In this document: positions 34,088 to 42,441 of the stretch, in pieces
How positions within the stretch are numbered: the first letter of the stretch is position 1
Layout: every line of letters starts with the position of its first letter
NCBI GenBank assembly: GCA_965641885.1
Contig: OZ282574.1
Coordinates: 4,402,001 to 4,466,000 of the forward strand
DNA from: Pseudophaeobacter sp965641885
GTDB lineage: Bacteria; Pseudomonadota; Alphaproteobacteria; Rhodobacterales; Rhodobacteraceae
Length of the DNA: 64,000 bases
Direction: 5' to 3'
Notes under the pieces: model-generated
The model's database searches: none
What the model was told of the DNA's origin: nothing
What the model saw: the letters and a program-made list of their open reading frames with translations, nothing else
Program-made: the position numbers and the translations under genes

Positions 34088-35787
34088 GCACCGTTGGCAT
34101 CGTCATGCTGGTGCATACCGCACTGGACCGGGCCGAGGAGGTGGCGCGTCACTGGACCGCCAGCGGCTGCCCGGTGGTGCTGCATGTGGACAAGAACGTC
34201 GAGGCCGCCACGTTTAAGAAATTTCGCAACTCCTTGATCAATGACCCTCTGATCCGGTTCAGCAAAAGGCATCGCTGCGAATGGGGCACCTGGGGCATCG
34301 TGGCCGCCTCGCAAGCAGCCTCAGCGCTGATTTTGCAAGAGTTCCCGGAGGTGCGCCACGTCTATCTGTCATCAGGCTCCTGCCTGCCGCTGCGCCCTGT
34401 CGAGGAGCTGGTGGACTATCTGGCGGCCCGCCCGCGCACCGATTTTATCGAGAGCGCCACAACCGCCGATGTGCCCTGGATCGTTGGCGGTCTGGATTTT
34501 GAGCGCTTTACCCTGCGGTTCCCGTTTTCCTGGAAAAAGCATCGCTACCTGTTTGACCGCTATGTGGATCTGCAGCGGGCTTTGCGGATGCGGCGGCGGA
34601 TTCCGACGGGGCTGGTGCCACATATGGGCAGCCAGTGGTGGTGCCTGACCCGGCAAACCCTGTCAGCGATCCTGGAAGACCCCGAGCGGCCCATCTATGA
34701 CCGCTATTTCCAAAAGGTCTGGATCCCGGATGAAAGCTATTATCAGACCCTGGCCCGGCAATATTCTACCAATATCGAGAGCCGGTCTCTGACACTGTCA
34801 AAGTTCGACTTTCAGGGCAAACCGCACATCTTTTATGACGACCACCTGCAGCTGTTGCGTCGATCTGACTGCTTTGTGGCGCGCAAGATCTGGCCACGGG
34901 CGGATCGGCTGTATCAGGCCTTTCTGACCGATTCTGCCGGGGCGATGAAAAAGACCGAGCCCAACCCGGGCAAGATCGATCGCATCTTTGCCAAGGCCGT
35001 TGAGCGTCGCACGCGGGGGCGGCCCGGTCTTTATATGCAGAGCCGTTTTCCCGGCCGCTGGTCGGTCAATACTGTCACCTCTAGCCCCTATTCGGTGTTC
35101 CAGGGCTTTAGCGAGCTGTTTGAGGATTTTGAGAGCTGGTTGGGGCGGATTACCGGCGCCAGGGTGCATGGCCATCTCTTTGCCCCGGGGCGTGCCGAGC
35201 TGGCCGGAGGTGGCCGCATGATCAATGGCGTGGTGAGCGACAATGCCAAGATACGCGACTATAATGCCCAAAGTTTCCTCACCAACCTGATCTGGAACAC
35301 CCGTGGAGAGCGCCAGTGTTTCCAGTTTGGCCCCGGCGATAATCAAGTGATCCGGGGCACCTTTGCGCGTGATCCAAATGCGCAGATCTCAGTGATCAGC
35401 GGTGCCTGGGCGGTGCCTCTGTTTCGCTCGAACCGCAACTTTGCCGATCTGCGCCAGCTGGCCGCTAAATTGCAGCAGATCGAGGCCAGCTATCTGACCG
35501 TTCTGCGGGCGCAAGACACCAAGGCGCGGGTGCGGATATGGACGATGGCGGAATTCATCGAGGCCCCTATGGAGCCCCTGCAAACCATTCTGGATGAGCT
35601 GGGCCCCTTGATGCCACGCCATCTCAGCGAGGCGCCGACGATGGTCAACCTGGACGGGTTTGGTCAGTTTCTGCAGAACCTCAAAAACCAGGGCATGCAC
35701 CCCTATCTGATGGGCGATTTCCCAGTGGAAGAGGGGCCGGCAAATATGTCAAAACCTCCCAGAAAACCTTATCTGGTGCGAAAATAA
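34084..35787 (+). CDS. Branch-type beta-1,6-N-acetylglucosaminyltransferase with long C-terminal domain
   Basis: 567 residues. The N-terminal 290 residues resemble the core-2/I-Branch enzymes and bacterial relatives: VGIVMLVHTALDRAEEVARHW, VVLHVDKN, YLSSGSCLPLRPVEELVDYL, GSQWWCLTRQTL and WIPDESYYQTLAR. The C-terminal part, from about 330, looks like the extension (DUF5927) known from rhodobacterial proteins of this kind: WNTRGERQCFQFGPGDNQVIRG and VISGAWAVPLFR. Coupled by ATGA to the preceding glycosyltransferase. It could transfer GlcNAc or another sugar. Confidence 0.82.
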   Translation: MSTVGIVMLVHTALDRAEEVARHWTASGCPVVLHVDKNVEAATFKKFRNSLINDPLIRFSKRHRCEWGTWGIVAASQAASALILQEFPEVRHVYLSSGSCLPLRPVEELVDYLAARPRTDFIESATTADVPWIVGGLDFERFTLRFPFSWKKHRYLFDRYVDLQRALRMRRRIPTGLVPHMGSQWWCLTRQTLSAILEDPERPIYDRYFQKVWIPDESYYQTLARQYSTNIESRSLTLSKFDFQGKPHIFYDDHLQLLRRSDCFVARKIWPRADRLYQAFLTDSAGAMKKTEPNPGKIDRIFAKAVERRTRGRPGLYMQSRFPGRWSVNTVTSSPYSVFQGFSELFEDFESWLGRITGARVHGHLFAPGRAELAGGGRMINGVVSDNAKIRDYNAQSFLTNLIWNTRGERQCFQFGPGDNQVIRGTFARDPNAQISVISGAWAVPLFRSNRNFADLRQLAAKLQQIEASYLTVLRAQDTKARVRIWTMAEFIEAPMEPLQTILDELGPLMPRHLSEAPTMVNLDGFGQFLQNLKNQGMHPYLMGDFPVEEGPANMSKPPRKPYLVRK

Positions 35788-35790
35788 CCT

Positions 35791-37221
35791 ATGTCAGCTT
35801 CTTTTGATTATTTCATTGTTTTTGCCGAAATGCGGACGGGATCCAATTTTCTGGAAACCAACCTCAATGCCTTTGACGGGGTGATCTGCCACGGCGAAGC
35901 CTTCAATCCGCATTTCATCGGCTACCCCAACAGCGACGCTATTCTTGGGGTGACGCAAGATATGCGAGAGGCAGATCCCAGCGCTCTTATCGCCCGGATC
36001 AGGTCCGAGCGGGGTGGATTGGGGGGCTTTCGCTACTTTCATGACCATGATCCGCGCATCCTTGATGAAGCACTTGAAGATCCGCGCTGCGCCAAGATCA
36101 TCCTCACGCGAAACCCGCTGGACAGCTATGTCTCCTGGAAGATCGCCAAGGCCACCGGGCAGTGGAAGCTGACCAATGTGAAGCGGCGCAAAGAGGCGCT
36201 GGCGCAGTTCGATGGTGCGGAGTTCTCGCACCATGTTGAGGCCTTGCAGGATTTTCAGATCACGCTTCTGAACCGGTTGCAAAAAGCTGGCCAAACCGCC
36301 TTTTACATCGCTTATGAGGATTTGCAGAGCGTTGAGGTCATGAATGGGCTGGTGAAGTGGCTGGGCGTGGGCTCGCGACTTGAGGCGCTGGATGGCAGTC
36401 TGAAACGGCAAAACCCGGCGCCGGTGGTCTCCAAGGTCGAAAACCCCAAAGCGATGCAGGAGGCTCTGGCTGGACTGGATCGGTTTAATTTGAGCCGCAC
36501 TCCGAATTTTGAGCCGCGCCGCGGCCCCGCCGTGCCGGGCTATGTTGCAGGGGTTGTGACGCCTCTGCTTTATTTGCCGATCAAGGGCGGTCCTGAGGCC
36601 GAGGTCACGGCCTGGATGGCCGGGCTCGACCATGTGGCGCCAGAGGGGCTCATCAGTAAGATGAACCAAAAGCAGCTGCGCCAATGGAAGCGTGGCAATC
36701 CAGGCTTTCGCAGCTTTACGGTACTGCGACATCCAGCAGCCCGAGTGCATTCGGCTTTTTGCCGTCGGATCTTGCCCAAGGGCGGCGGCAGCTATGGCAA
36801 TATACGCGAGACTTTGCGACGTCAGTTCAAGCTGCCTTTGCCCAAGAATGGTCCAGATGAGAGCTACAGCAAGGCGGACCACCGGGAGGCATTCTCTCAG
36901 TTCCTGACCTTCTTGCAGGCCAATCTGGCGGGGCAAACATCGGTCCGGGTGGATGCGGAATGGGCCAGTCAGGTGCAGGCCCTGACCGGGTTCAATGAAT
37001 TGGGTTCCCCTGATCTGATCCTGCGCGAAGACGAGCTGTCAGACGCATTGCCTGCGCTGGCGCGAAAGTTGGGAAGGCCCACACCCGGCGTGCTGGAAAG
37101 TGCTGCGGTGGATCGACCCTACAGCCTTGACGAGATTTGGGACCCGGCGCTGGAGAAGCAGATTTCTTCCGTCTACCAGCGCGACTATCTGATGTTTGGG
37201 TTTTCTTCCTGGCGCGCCTAA
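35791..37221 (+). CDS. Protein with two sulfotransferase-like domains
   Basis: 476 residues. The N-terminal domain (1 to about 235) is NodH-like: the 5'-phosphosulfate loop region FAEMRTGSNFLETNLN and the 3'-phosphate region KIILTRNPLDSYVSWKIAKATGQW. The C-terminal part (about 245-476) resembles sulfotransferase family 2: FTVLRHPAARVHSAFCRR, then ending YQRDYLMFGFSSW. The second part lacks an obvious 5'-phosphosulfate loop, so it may be degenerate or serve acceptor binding. It starts 3 bp after the Branch-type glycosyltransferase. It probably moves sulfate from PAPS onto the glycan made by its neighbours. Confidence 0.8.
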   Translation: MSASFDYFIVFAEMRTGSNFLETNLNAFDGVICHGEAFNPHFIGYPNSDAILGVTQDMREADPSALIARIRSERGGLGGFRYFHDHDPRILDEALEDPRCAKIILTRNPLDSYVSWKIAKATGQWKLTNVKRRKEALAQFDGAEFSHHVEALQDFQITLLNRLQKAGQTAFYIAYEDLQSVEVMNGLVKWLGVGSRLEALDGSLKRQNPAPVVSKVENPKAMQEALAGLDRFNLSRTPNFEPRRGPAVPGYVAGVVTPLLYLPIKGGPEAEVTAWMAGLDHVAPEGLISKMNQKQLRQWKRGNPGFRSFTVLRHPAARVHSAFCRRILPKGGGSYGNIRETLRRQFKLPLPKNGPDESYSKADHREAFSQFLTFLQANLAGQTSVRVDAEWASQVQALTGFNELGSPDLILREDELSDALPALARKLGRPTPGVLESAAVDRPYSLDEIWDPALEKQISSVYQRDYLMFGFSSWRA

Positions 37222-37417
37222 AAAACGGCACCTCGTGCGGCCCGCTGGCGGTTTCGGCAGGGTAGCTCTCCCGCGCCCGTATGATGTTTTGACAAGCAAA
37301 ACTTCAAAACGGCCTTGGGGGTGGCGCCGCGCTTTGCGCGTCGCTGAATCGAGAGATGGCAGACGTTGATCCTACGACGCAGAATCCGGCATGCGACAAG
37401 GTGAGCTGTGTCGCGCA

Positions 37418-37444
37418 CAGAAGAGTTCCAGAGGAACTCTTCTG
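37418..37444. terminator. Hairpin CAGAAGAGTTCC-AGA-GGAACTCTTCTG
   Basis: A perfect 12-pair stem with a three-base loop between convergent genes. No clear T-tract follows on either strand, so Rho-independent termination is uncertain. Confidence 0.45.
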
Positions 37445-37461
37445 CCGGGCCCAACGGGAAG

Positions 37462-37481
37462 GGATCTTTTGCAAAAGATCC
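37462..37481. repeat. 20-bp perfect palindrome
   Basis: GGATCTTTTGCAAAAGATCC reads the same on both strands. It stands 17 bp from the preceding hairpin. Confidence 0.7.
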
Positions 37482-37565
37482 GCTGACGGGCGGGAGCCTG
37501 CCGCAGCCTTGGAGGGGCTGTAGGGAAGTGTTGCTACGTTAGTCTCACAGGGCTTGGGGACAGGT

Positions 37566-38030
37566 TCAGGCGGCTTGAACGGGCTGTGCCTCGGTCAGGA
37601 TCGTGAACAGTGTTGCCGGATCGTGATTGGCCCGCAGCTTGGTGCAAAAACTCTGCTCTCGCAGCGTGCGCGACACCAGGGCCAGAGCCTTCAGGTGTTC
37701 AACACCTGCATCTTCTGGCGCAAAGAGCGAGAAGGCGATATCTATCGGCTGGCGATCAACAGAGTCAAAGTCGAGAGGCTTTTCCAGGATCAGAAAGACG
37801 CCACAGACCTCGTTGAGGATTTCGAGGCGGGCATGGGGCAGGGCAACGCCGTGTCCAACCCCGGTGGGGCCAAGGCTCTCCCGGTCCAGGAGAGCCTCAA
37901 CCGTAGGCTGGGCGGGCAAGCCATAAGAGGCCTGGGCTACCTCGCCAATTTCCTGAAACAGGCGCTTTTTGCTGGAGACTGCTCCGATAACCCGGACTGC
38001 GTCCGGTTTAAGGATGCTTGAAATCTGCAT
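37566..38030 (-). CDS. ptsN: Nitrogen-PTS phosphocarrier EIIA(Ntr)
   Basis: A 154-residue fructose/mannitol-type EIIA protein of the regulatory nitrogen phosphotransferase system. The phosphorylated histidine is in GVGHGVALPHARL, and the length fits. It lacks any transporter domain, so it acts as a regulator of potassium and nitrogen processes. The ATG at 38028-38030 is favoured over a GTG two codons upstream because GCAGG is better spaced. It follows hpf by 46 bp; both are usually linked with lptB and rpoN, but rpoN is absent here. Confidence 0.93.
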   Translation of the reverse strand: MQISSILKPDAVRVIGAVSSKKRLFQEIGEVAQASYGLPAQPTVEALLDRESLGPTGVGHGVALPHARLEILNEVCGVFLILEKPLDFDSVDRQPIDIAFSLFAPEDAGVEHLKALALVSRTLREQSFCTKLRANHDPATLFTILTEAQPVQAA

Positions 38031-38076
38031 AGTCACCTGCTCCGTTCAGATGCCGTGGCGCACCTTAGTTTAAGGT

Positions 38077-38646
38077 CTATACGTTCGGGTCGATCCAACC
38101 AATGTTGCCATCTTCCCGGCGGTATACCACGTTCACCCCGTTTTTGCTCTCATTGCGAAAAACCAGCACCGGGGCGCCTGCAAGCTCCATCTGCATCACA
38201 GCTTCACCAACAGAGAGGGATTGGATCTTGGTTTCCATCTCGGCAACGATGATTGGCTGCAGTGTTTCGGGCTCGGATTCGGTTTCCGCTTCATCAGAGG
38301 CGAGGATATATGAGCTCGCGCCGAGAATTTCAACCGGTTCGCTGCGATCCCGGTGGTGATCTTTCAGCCGACGCTTGTAGCGACGCAGCTGTTTTTCCAT
38401 CTTTTCGTTGCAGACTTCAAAAGCGGCATAAATTTCAGTGGCATGCGCCTTTGCCTGGGCCGTAAGCCCGGTCGACAGATGCACGGTAGCTTCGCAAACA
38501 AATTCATGAGCAGACTTGGAAAAGACGACGCTGGCGTCTGTCGGACGTTCTGCATACTTTGCGACGACAGTCCCCAGTTCGGTTTTAACATGGGTTTGCA
38601 GTGCTTCACCAATGTCGATCTGTTTGCCGCTGATTTTGTAACGCAT
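38077..38646 (-). CDS. hpf: Ribosome hibernation promoting factor, long form
   Basis: A 189-residue protein that binds the 30S decoding centre and makes inactive 100S ribosome dimers in stationary phase. The N-terminal HPF/RaiA domain (1 to about 100) includes KISGKQIDIGEALQTHV and EATVHLSTGLTAQAKAHATEIYAAFE. The C-terminal domain (about 130-189) with GEAVMQMELAGAPVLVFRNE and INVVYRREDGNIGWI-like sequence identifies the long form that dimerises without a separate RMF. GGAG lies before the ATG. Confidence 0.94.
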   Translation of the reverse strand: MRYKISGKQIDIGEALQTHVKTELGTVVAKYAERPTDASVVFSKSAHEFVCEATVHLSTGLTAQAKAHATEIYAAFEVCNEKMEKQLRRYKRRLKDHHRDRSEPVEILGASSYILASDEAETESEPETLQPIIVAEMETKIQSLSVGEAVMQMELAGAPVLVFRNESKNGVNVVYRREDGNIGWIDPNV

Positions 38647-38969
38647 GTGATCTCCTTCACAAATTGCTACCCAAAACACCATCCGGGCCGGGCCCGGAGG
38701 GTTGTCGTCAGTTCTGGGTCAGGGGAATAGGCAAGGCAGAAGTTTGCAGGCCTTCAGGTCTTGTTGCCAAGACCTTTTTCCGGACTGCCTCATACTGCGT
38801 TTTTGCCATGTCTCAATTCGATGCCAAACCAGCAAGAGAGTCAATGGAGATAGGTCAAATTGATGGTAGGAAAACCATACCATCGGCGGAAAACCGTGGT
38901 GCAAAAAGCTGCATTTTTCATGGGTATTCTGCGCGGCACAATAGAGCATTTTTTCGCGCAAATAAAGCG
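38647..38969. other. Gene-free stretch between lptB and hpf
   Basis: In many proteobacteria rpoN lies here; this window has none and no remnant of it. The only clear structure is a plus-strand terminator-like hairpin at 38756-38779. The hpf promoter must lie here, but I cannot assign it. Confidence 0.55.
38756..38779 (+). terminator. Terminator-like hairpin on the strand opposite to hpf
   Basis: AGGTCTTG-TTGC-CAAGACCT followed by TTTT is a regular intrinsic terminator shape on the plus strand, though both flanking genes are on the minus strand. It would fit a short plus-strand RNA starting upstream, near the hpf start. Confidence 0.45.
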
Positions 38970-39731
38970 TTAGGAGATGCGGAAATTATCGCCCAGATAG
39001 ACCCGGCGCACATTCTCGTTCTCGACCACCTCAGAAGGGCTGCCAGACATCAGCACCTGCCCGTCATGCAGGATATAGGCGCGGTCAACGATCTCAAGGG
39101 TCTCGCGGACGTTGTGATCGGTAATCAAAACGCCAATGCCACGCTTTTTCAAATCAGCAACCAGGTGGCGAATATCGCCAACCGATATGGGGTCAACCCC
39201 GGCAAAAGGCTCATCCAGCAACAGGTATTTCGGGTCCGCCGCCAGACAACGGGCGATCTCCACCCGGCGGCGTTCGCCACCAGACAGCGCCAGGGCCGGG
39301 GCGCGCCGCAGATGCTCGATAGAGAAGTCAGACAACAGCTCTTCGAGCCGCTCGCGTCGTCTGTGGCTATGCTTTACCGCGATGTCGAGAACCGCCATGA
39401 TATTGTCTTCGACTGAAAGCCCGCGGAAAATCGACATTTCCTGCGGCAGATAGCCAATCCCAAGGCGGGCGCGCCGGTACATCGGCAGCGTGGTGACATT
39501 TTGCCCGTCGATGGTCACGGTGCCCGCTTCGGGAAAGATCAGCCCGGCGATGGCATAAAAACTGGTGGTCTTGCCGGATCCGTTTGGCCCAAGCAGCGCC
39601 ACCACTTCACCGCGATCCAGTGAGATGGAAACATCGCGGATCACAAGCTTCTTGCGATAGCTCTTGCGCAGCTTTTCGATGCGCAGCCCCGAGGAGCCCT
39701 CGGTCACTTTTAGTTCGGGTTTTTGTGACAT
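38970..39731 (-). CDS. lptB: LPS export ABC transporter ATP-binding protein
   Basis: A 253-residue ATPase that powers lipopolysaccharide extraction from the inner membrane with LptFG. It shows Walker A GPNGSGKTTSF, the Q-loop in GYLPQEMSIFRGL, signature ALSGGERRRVEIAR, Walker B YLLLDEPFAGVDP and the switch histidine in VLITDHNV. The start overlaps the lptA stop. The lptC-lptA-lptB order on the minus strand is an operon that continues from rnd-kdsD. Confidence 0.95.
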   Translation of the reverse strand: MSQKPELKVTEGSSGLRIEKLRKSYRKKLVIRDVSISLDRGEVVALLGPNGSGKTTSFYAIAGLIFPEAGTVTIDGQNVTTLPMYRRARLGIGYLPQEMSIFRGLSVEDNIMAVLDIAVKHSHRRRERLEELLSDFSIEHLRRAPALALSGGERRRVEIARCLAADPKYLLLDEPFAGVDPISVGDIRHLVADLKKRGIGVLITDHNVRETLEIVDRAYILHDGQVLMSGSPSEVVENENVRRVYLGDNFRIS

Positions 39732-40243
39732 CAGTTCTGGTCGCTCGAAGGTGAGCTAGGGTTCAGGATTGTTTTTACCCGACCAGCCATATTGGCGGTG
39801 CCGGTGGTCAGGTTGACCACCATCCGCTGTGAGGTGAGGGTGCCTGCGCTTTGGTTCAGGAGCACATTGCGGCTCATGACGATGGTGCCCTGATCGATGG
39901 AGTATTCTGCGCGCTGCGCCTCTGCCGCATCGGGTCCACTGACCAGTAGCACATTGCCGTCTGCCTCTAGCCGGTCGATCGCGCGCTTGCCCTCGGCGTC
40001 CGTTTTGTAGATCACCAGAACGCGGTCTGCCGAAAGCCGCATGACGCCCTGAATGATCAGGACATTGCCAGTGAACTCGGCCGAGCCATCAACCTGATTG
40101 ACGGCCAGCGCATCGGAGGTGACCTCAACGGGTTGCGTCGGGTCGGCCTTGACCGCGCCAAAGGCGACGTTTTGCGCCATAGCGGGCGCAGTAAACCACA
40201 GGGTGGAAAGCAGGAAAATCAACAAGGCGCGCAAATGAGTCAC
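39731..40243 (-). CDS. lptA: LPS transport periplasmic protein LptA
   Basis: A 170-residue periplasmic protein forming the LPS bridge between LptC and LptD. It has a signal peptide (MTHLRALLIFLLSTLWFTAPAMA) followed by an OstA-like beta-jellyroll (VEVTSDALAVNQVDGSAEFTGNVLIIQGVMRLSADRVLVIY). It begins 3 bp after the lptC stop and overlaps lptB. Length is standard. Confidence 0.92.
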   Translation of the reverse strand: MTHLRALLIFLLSTLWFTAPAMAQNVAFGAVKADPTQPVEVTSDALAVNQVDGSAEFTGNVLIIQGVMRLSADRVLVIYKTDAEGKRAIDRLEADGNVLLVSGPDAAEAQRAEYSIDQGTIVMSRNVLLNQSAGTLTSQRMVVNLTTGTANMAGRVKTILNPSSPSSDQN

Positions 40244-40246
40244 AGT

Positions 40247-40843
40247 CTATCTTTCCGGTTTTAGAGGATCGTATACCAGCTTGACACCGTTGGTGAAGAG
40301 AAGATGCACCGGTCCACCAACAGTTTCTGAGGTGATTTCCATGTGACCGGCCGTCAGCTCGCCCAGATCGCTGGTGGCCCGTATGGCACCTGGGCTTTCA
40401 GCCTGAACGCGGCTGAGCTCAGTTTTGAGGGCTTCGGTTTCAACAACCATGCCGTCGGCCGTGGTGATTTCCACATTGCCAATAAAGCGCGCGAGATCCT
40501 GGTCCGGGTGCACGGTGCCGCGATCCGACCTAAGGGTCAGACGCCCGCCCGCGACCATACGGATCTCTGCCTTGAGGTCATTGGCGATCACCGGCGTGTC
40601 AGAGTTCGCGCGGGCCACGGTTGCGGTGACCCAGATTTCATCCCCCTGCGAGGTGGAGCCGGAAAAGAACGGCGCTGTCACCTGTTGGCCGCGCATGCGC
40701 TGTTCAATTTCTTTGTCGGCAAAGGGAATGACGGCCTCGGTATCGGCGCTGCGAGAAATCAGAAACAAGGTCGACAACAGGCCCAGAGCCGCCAGCGGCA
40801 GCAGGACTTTGAGGTAGCTCACCATGCGCGAATACTGATCCAT
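40247..40843 (-). CDS. lptC: LPS export protein LptC
   Basis: A 198-residue inner-membrane-anchored periplasmic protein. One N-terminal membrane segment (VLLPLAALGLLSTLFLI) is followed by an OstA-like beta region (RTGTVHPDQDLARFIGNVEITT-like strands and the TSDLGELTAGHMEITSE repeat). The ATG at 40841-40843 is chosen; a GTG directly abutting the kdsD stop (40861) is an alternative adding six residues. Identity rests on position and fold more than on strict motifs. Confidence 0.87.
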   Translation of the reverse strand: MDQYSRMVSYLKVLLPLAALGLLSTLFLISRSADTEAVIPFADKEIEQRMRGQQVTAPFFSGSTSQGDEIWVTATVARANSDTPVIANDLKAEIRMVAGGRLTLRSDRGTVHPDQDLARFIGNVEITTADGMVVETEALKTELSRVQAESPGAIRATSDLGELTAGHMEITSETVGGPVHLLFTNGVKLVYDPLKPER

Positions 40844-40861
40844 GACCGGGTTGCCCTGCAC

Positions 40862-41830
40862 CTATCCGAGGCCCGCGCGCAGGCAGTCGTGAATGTGCAA
40901 CAGCCCCTCGGCGCGATGACCCTTGGCAGGGTCAACCACAAAGAGGCAGGTGATTTTGCGCTGATTCATGATGGCCACCGCCTCTTCAGCCAGGGCATCG
41001 GGGGCAATGGTTGTGGGATCCTTGGTCATCACGGCGAGGGCAGTGTTGTCGAGCAACCCCTGCATATGGCGTCGCAAATCCCCATCGGTGATGATGCCCA
41101 GCAGGGTGCCGTCATTATCGGTGACGCCAGAGACGCCAAATCCCTTTTGGCTGATCTCGATCAGCGCGTCGGACATGGGGGTGTCCTTGGTGACCACCGG
41201 CAGGGCTGCCCCGCTGTGCATCAGATCGCTGACCTTACTGAGTCGCGCGCCCAGTTTGCCGCCTGGGTGGAAGTCACGGAAATCTTCCGGGCGAAAATTG
41301 CGGTGTTTCATAATGGCAATGGCCAGAGCGTCTCCCATTGCCAGCGTCAGCGTGGTCGAGTTTGAGGGCACAATGCCATAGCCACAGGCCTCACCCATGG
41401 CTGGGATCTGCAGCTGCACGTCGGCCTGGGTCATCAATGTGCTGTCCGGTTTGCTCGACAGCCCGATCAGCGGGATCTTGAAGCGCCGGGTAAAGGCCAG
41501 CAGATTGGCCAGTTCAGGCGCCTCGCCGGAGTTGGAGATTGCGATCACCACATCGCCTTTGGACAACATGCCCAGATCGCCGTGGCTGGCCTCGGCGGGG
41601 TGCACAAAATAGGCCGGGGTGCCGGTGCTGGCCAGGGTGGCGGCAATCTTGCGACCGATATGGCCGGATTTACCGATGCCGCTGATGATGATCCGGCCCG
41701 TTGCAGCCATCACCAATTTGGCAGCGTCGACAAAGCGTTGGTCAAAGCCCTCGGCCAATGCCTCCAGCGCGCGGGCTTCGTCTGTGGCCACCTGTCGGGC
41801 GGTCGCGAGGAGTTTTTCTGAATCGGTCAT
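40862..41830 (-). CDS. kdsD: D-arabinose-5-phosphate isomerase
   Basis: A 322-residue enzyme that converts ribulose-5-phosphate to arabinose-5-phosphate, the first step of Kdo synthesis. An SIS domain (about 30-180: ISGIGKSGHIGRKIAATLASTGTPAYF, HPAEASHGDLG, ISNSGEAPELANLL) is followed by a pair of CBS domains. The ATG is fixed by its ATGA overlap with the rnd stop. Neighbouring lpt genes fit an LPS role better than a capsule (KpsF) or sugar alcohol (GutQ) role. Confidence 0.93.
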   Translation of the reverse strand: MTDSEKLLATARQVATDEARALEALAEGFDQRFVDAAKLVMAATGRIIISGIGKSGHIGRKIAATLASTGTPAYFVHPAEASHGDLGMLSKGDVVIAISNSGEAPELANLLAFTRRFKIPLIGLSSKPDSTLMTQADVQLQIPAMGEACGYGIVPSNSTTLTLAMGDALAIAIMKHRNFRPEDFRDFHPGGKLGARLSKVSDLMHSGAALPVVTKDTPMSDALIEISQKGFGVSGVTDNDGTLLGIITDGDLRRHMQGLLDNTALAVMTKDPTTIAPDALAEEAVAIMNQRKITCLFVVDPAKGHRAEGLLHIHDCLRAGLG

Positions 41831-42441
41831 GAGTGTGCAAAAATATCCGTATCGGGCCAACCGGCCAGGTCCAGTTTGGCACGCATCGGCAAAAAGTCAA
41901 AACAGGCCTGTGCCATCTCGACCCGGCCTTCGCGTGCCAGACGTTTGTTCAGCGCTTCGCGCAGCCGGTGCAGGTACAAAACATCCGAGGCCGCATAGTC
42001 CAGCTGTGCAGTCGCGAGGGTCTTGGCGCCCCAATCGCTCATCTGCTGTTGTTTCGAGATATCGACCCCCAAGAGCTCCTGCGTCAGGTTCTTTAATCCA
42101 TGGCGATCAGTATAGGTGCGGATCAGTCGGCTGGCGATCTTGGTGCAATAGACTGGTGCGGTGAGGGCGCCAAAGGCCTTGTACATGGCGGCAATATCAA
42201 AGCGGCCATAGTGGAACAGTTTCAGGACCTTGGGATCCTCCAGTATGGCGCAGAGATTGGGGGCCTCGGTCTGGCCCTTTGCGACCTGCACCAGATGGGC
42301 GTTGCCGTCACCGCCGGACATTTGAATGACGCAGAGGCGGTCACGATGGGGGTTCAACCCCATGGTTTCGCAGTCGATAGCCACCACCGGTCCAAGGTCG
42401 AGCCCATCAGGCAAATCGTTTTTGTAGAGATGGTTGGCCAC
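41827..42441 (-). CDS. rnd: Ribonuclease D, short alphaproteobacterial form
   Basis: A 204-residue DEDD 3'-5' exonuclease acting in tRNA 3' processing. Exo motifs are VVAIDCETMGLN, LFHYGRFDIAAMY and QLDYAASDVLYL, giving all acidic ligands and the catalytic tyrosine. The HRDC domain of E. coli RNase D is absent, which is usual in this group. I take the GTG at 42439-42441, which begins VANHLYKNDLP and has GGAA upstream; an ATG at 42543 would add 34 very basic residues. First gene of the operon leading into kdsD and lptCAB. Confidence 0.88.
   Translation of the reverse strand: MANHLYKNDLPDGLDLGPVVAIDCETMGLNPHRDRLCVIQMSGGDGNAHLVQVAKGQTEAPNLCAILEDPKVLKLFHYGRFDIAAMYKAFGALTAPVYCTKIASRLIRTYTDRHGLKNLTQELLGVDISKQQQMSDWGAKTLATAQLDYAASDVLYLHRLREALNKRLAREGRVEMAQACFDFLPMRAKLDLAGWPDTDIFAHS

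Larger units (their letters stand above)
37222..37565. other. Gene-free stretch with two long palindromes, possible interspersed repeat
   Basis: No gene is supported. It holds a 12-pair hairpin (37418-37444) and a 20-bp perfect palindrome (37462-37481) in sequence rich in short inverted repeats. It separates the end of the glycan cluster from ptsN, whose 3' end faces it. It may terminate both converging transcripts or be a copy of a dispersed element. Confidence 0.5.

Noticed and set aside
37218..37454. Small minus-strand frames in the palindrome-rich stretch
   Set aside because: They overlap a palindrome-rich region and the end of the sulfotransferase gene; if similar peptides are predicted elsewhere this more likely reflects a repeated DNA element than a protein.
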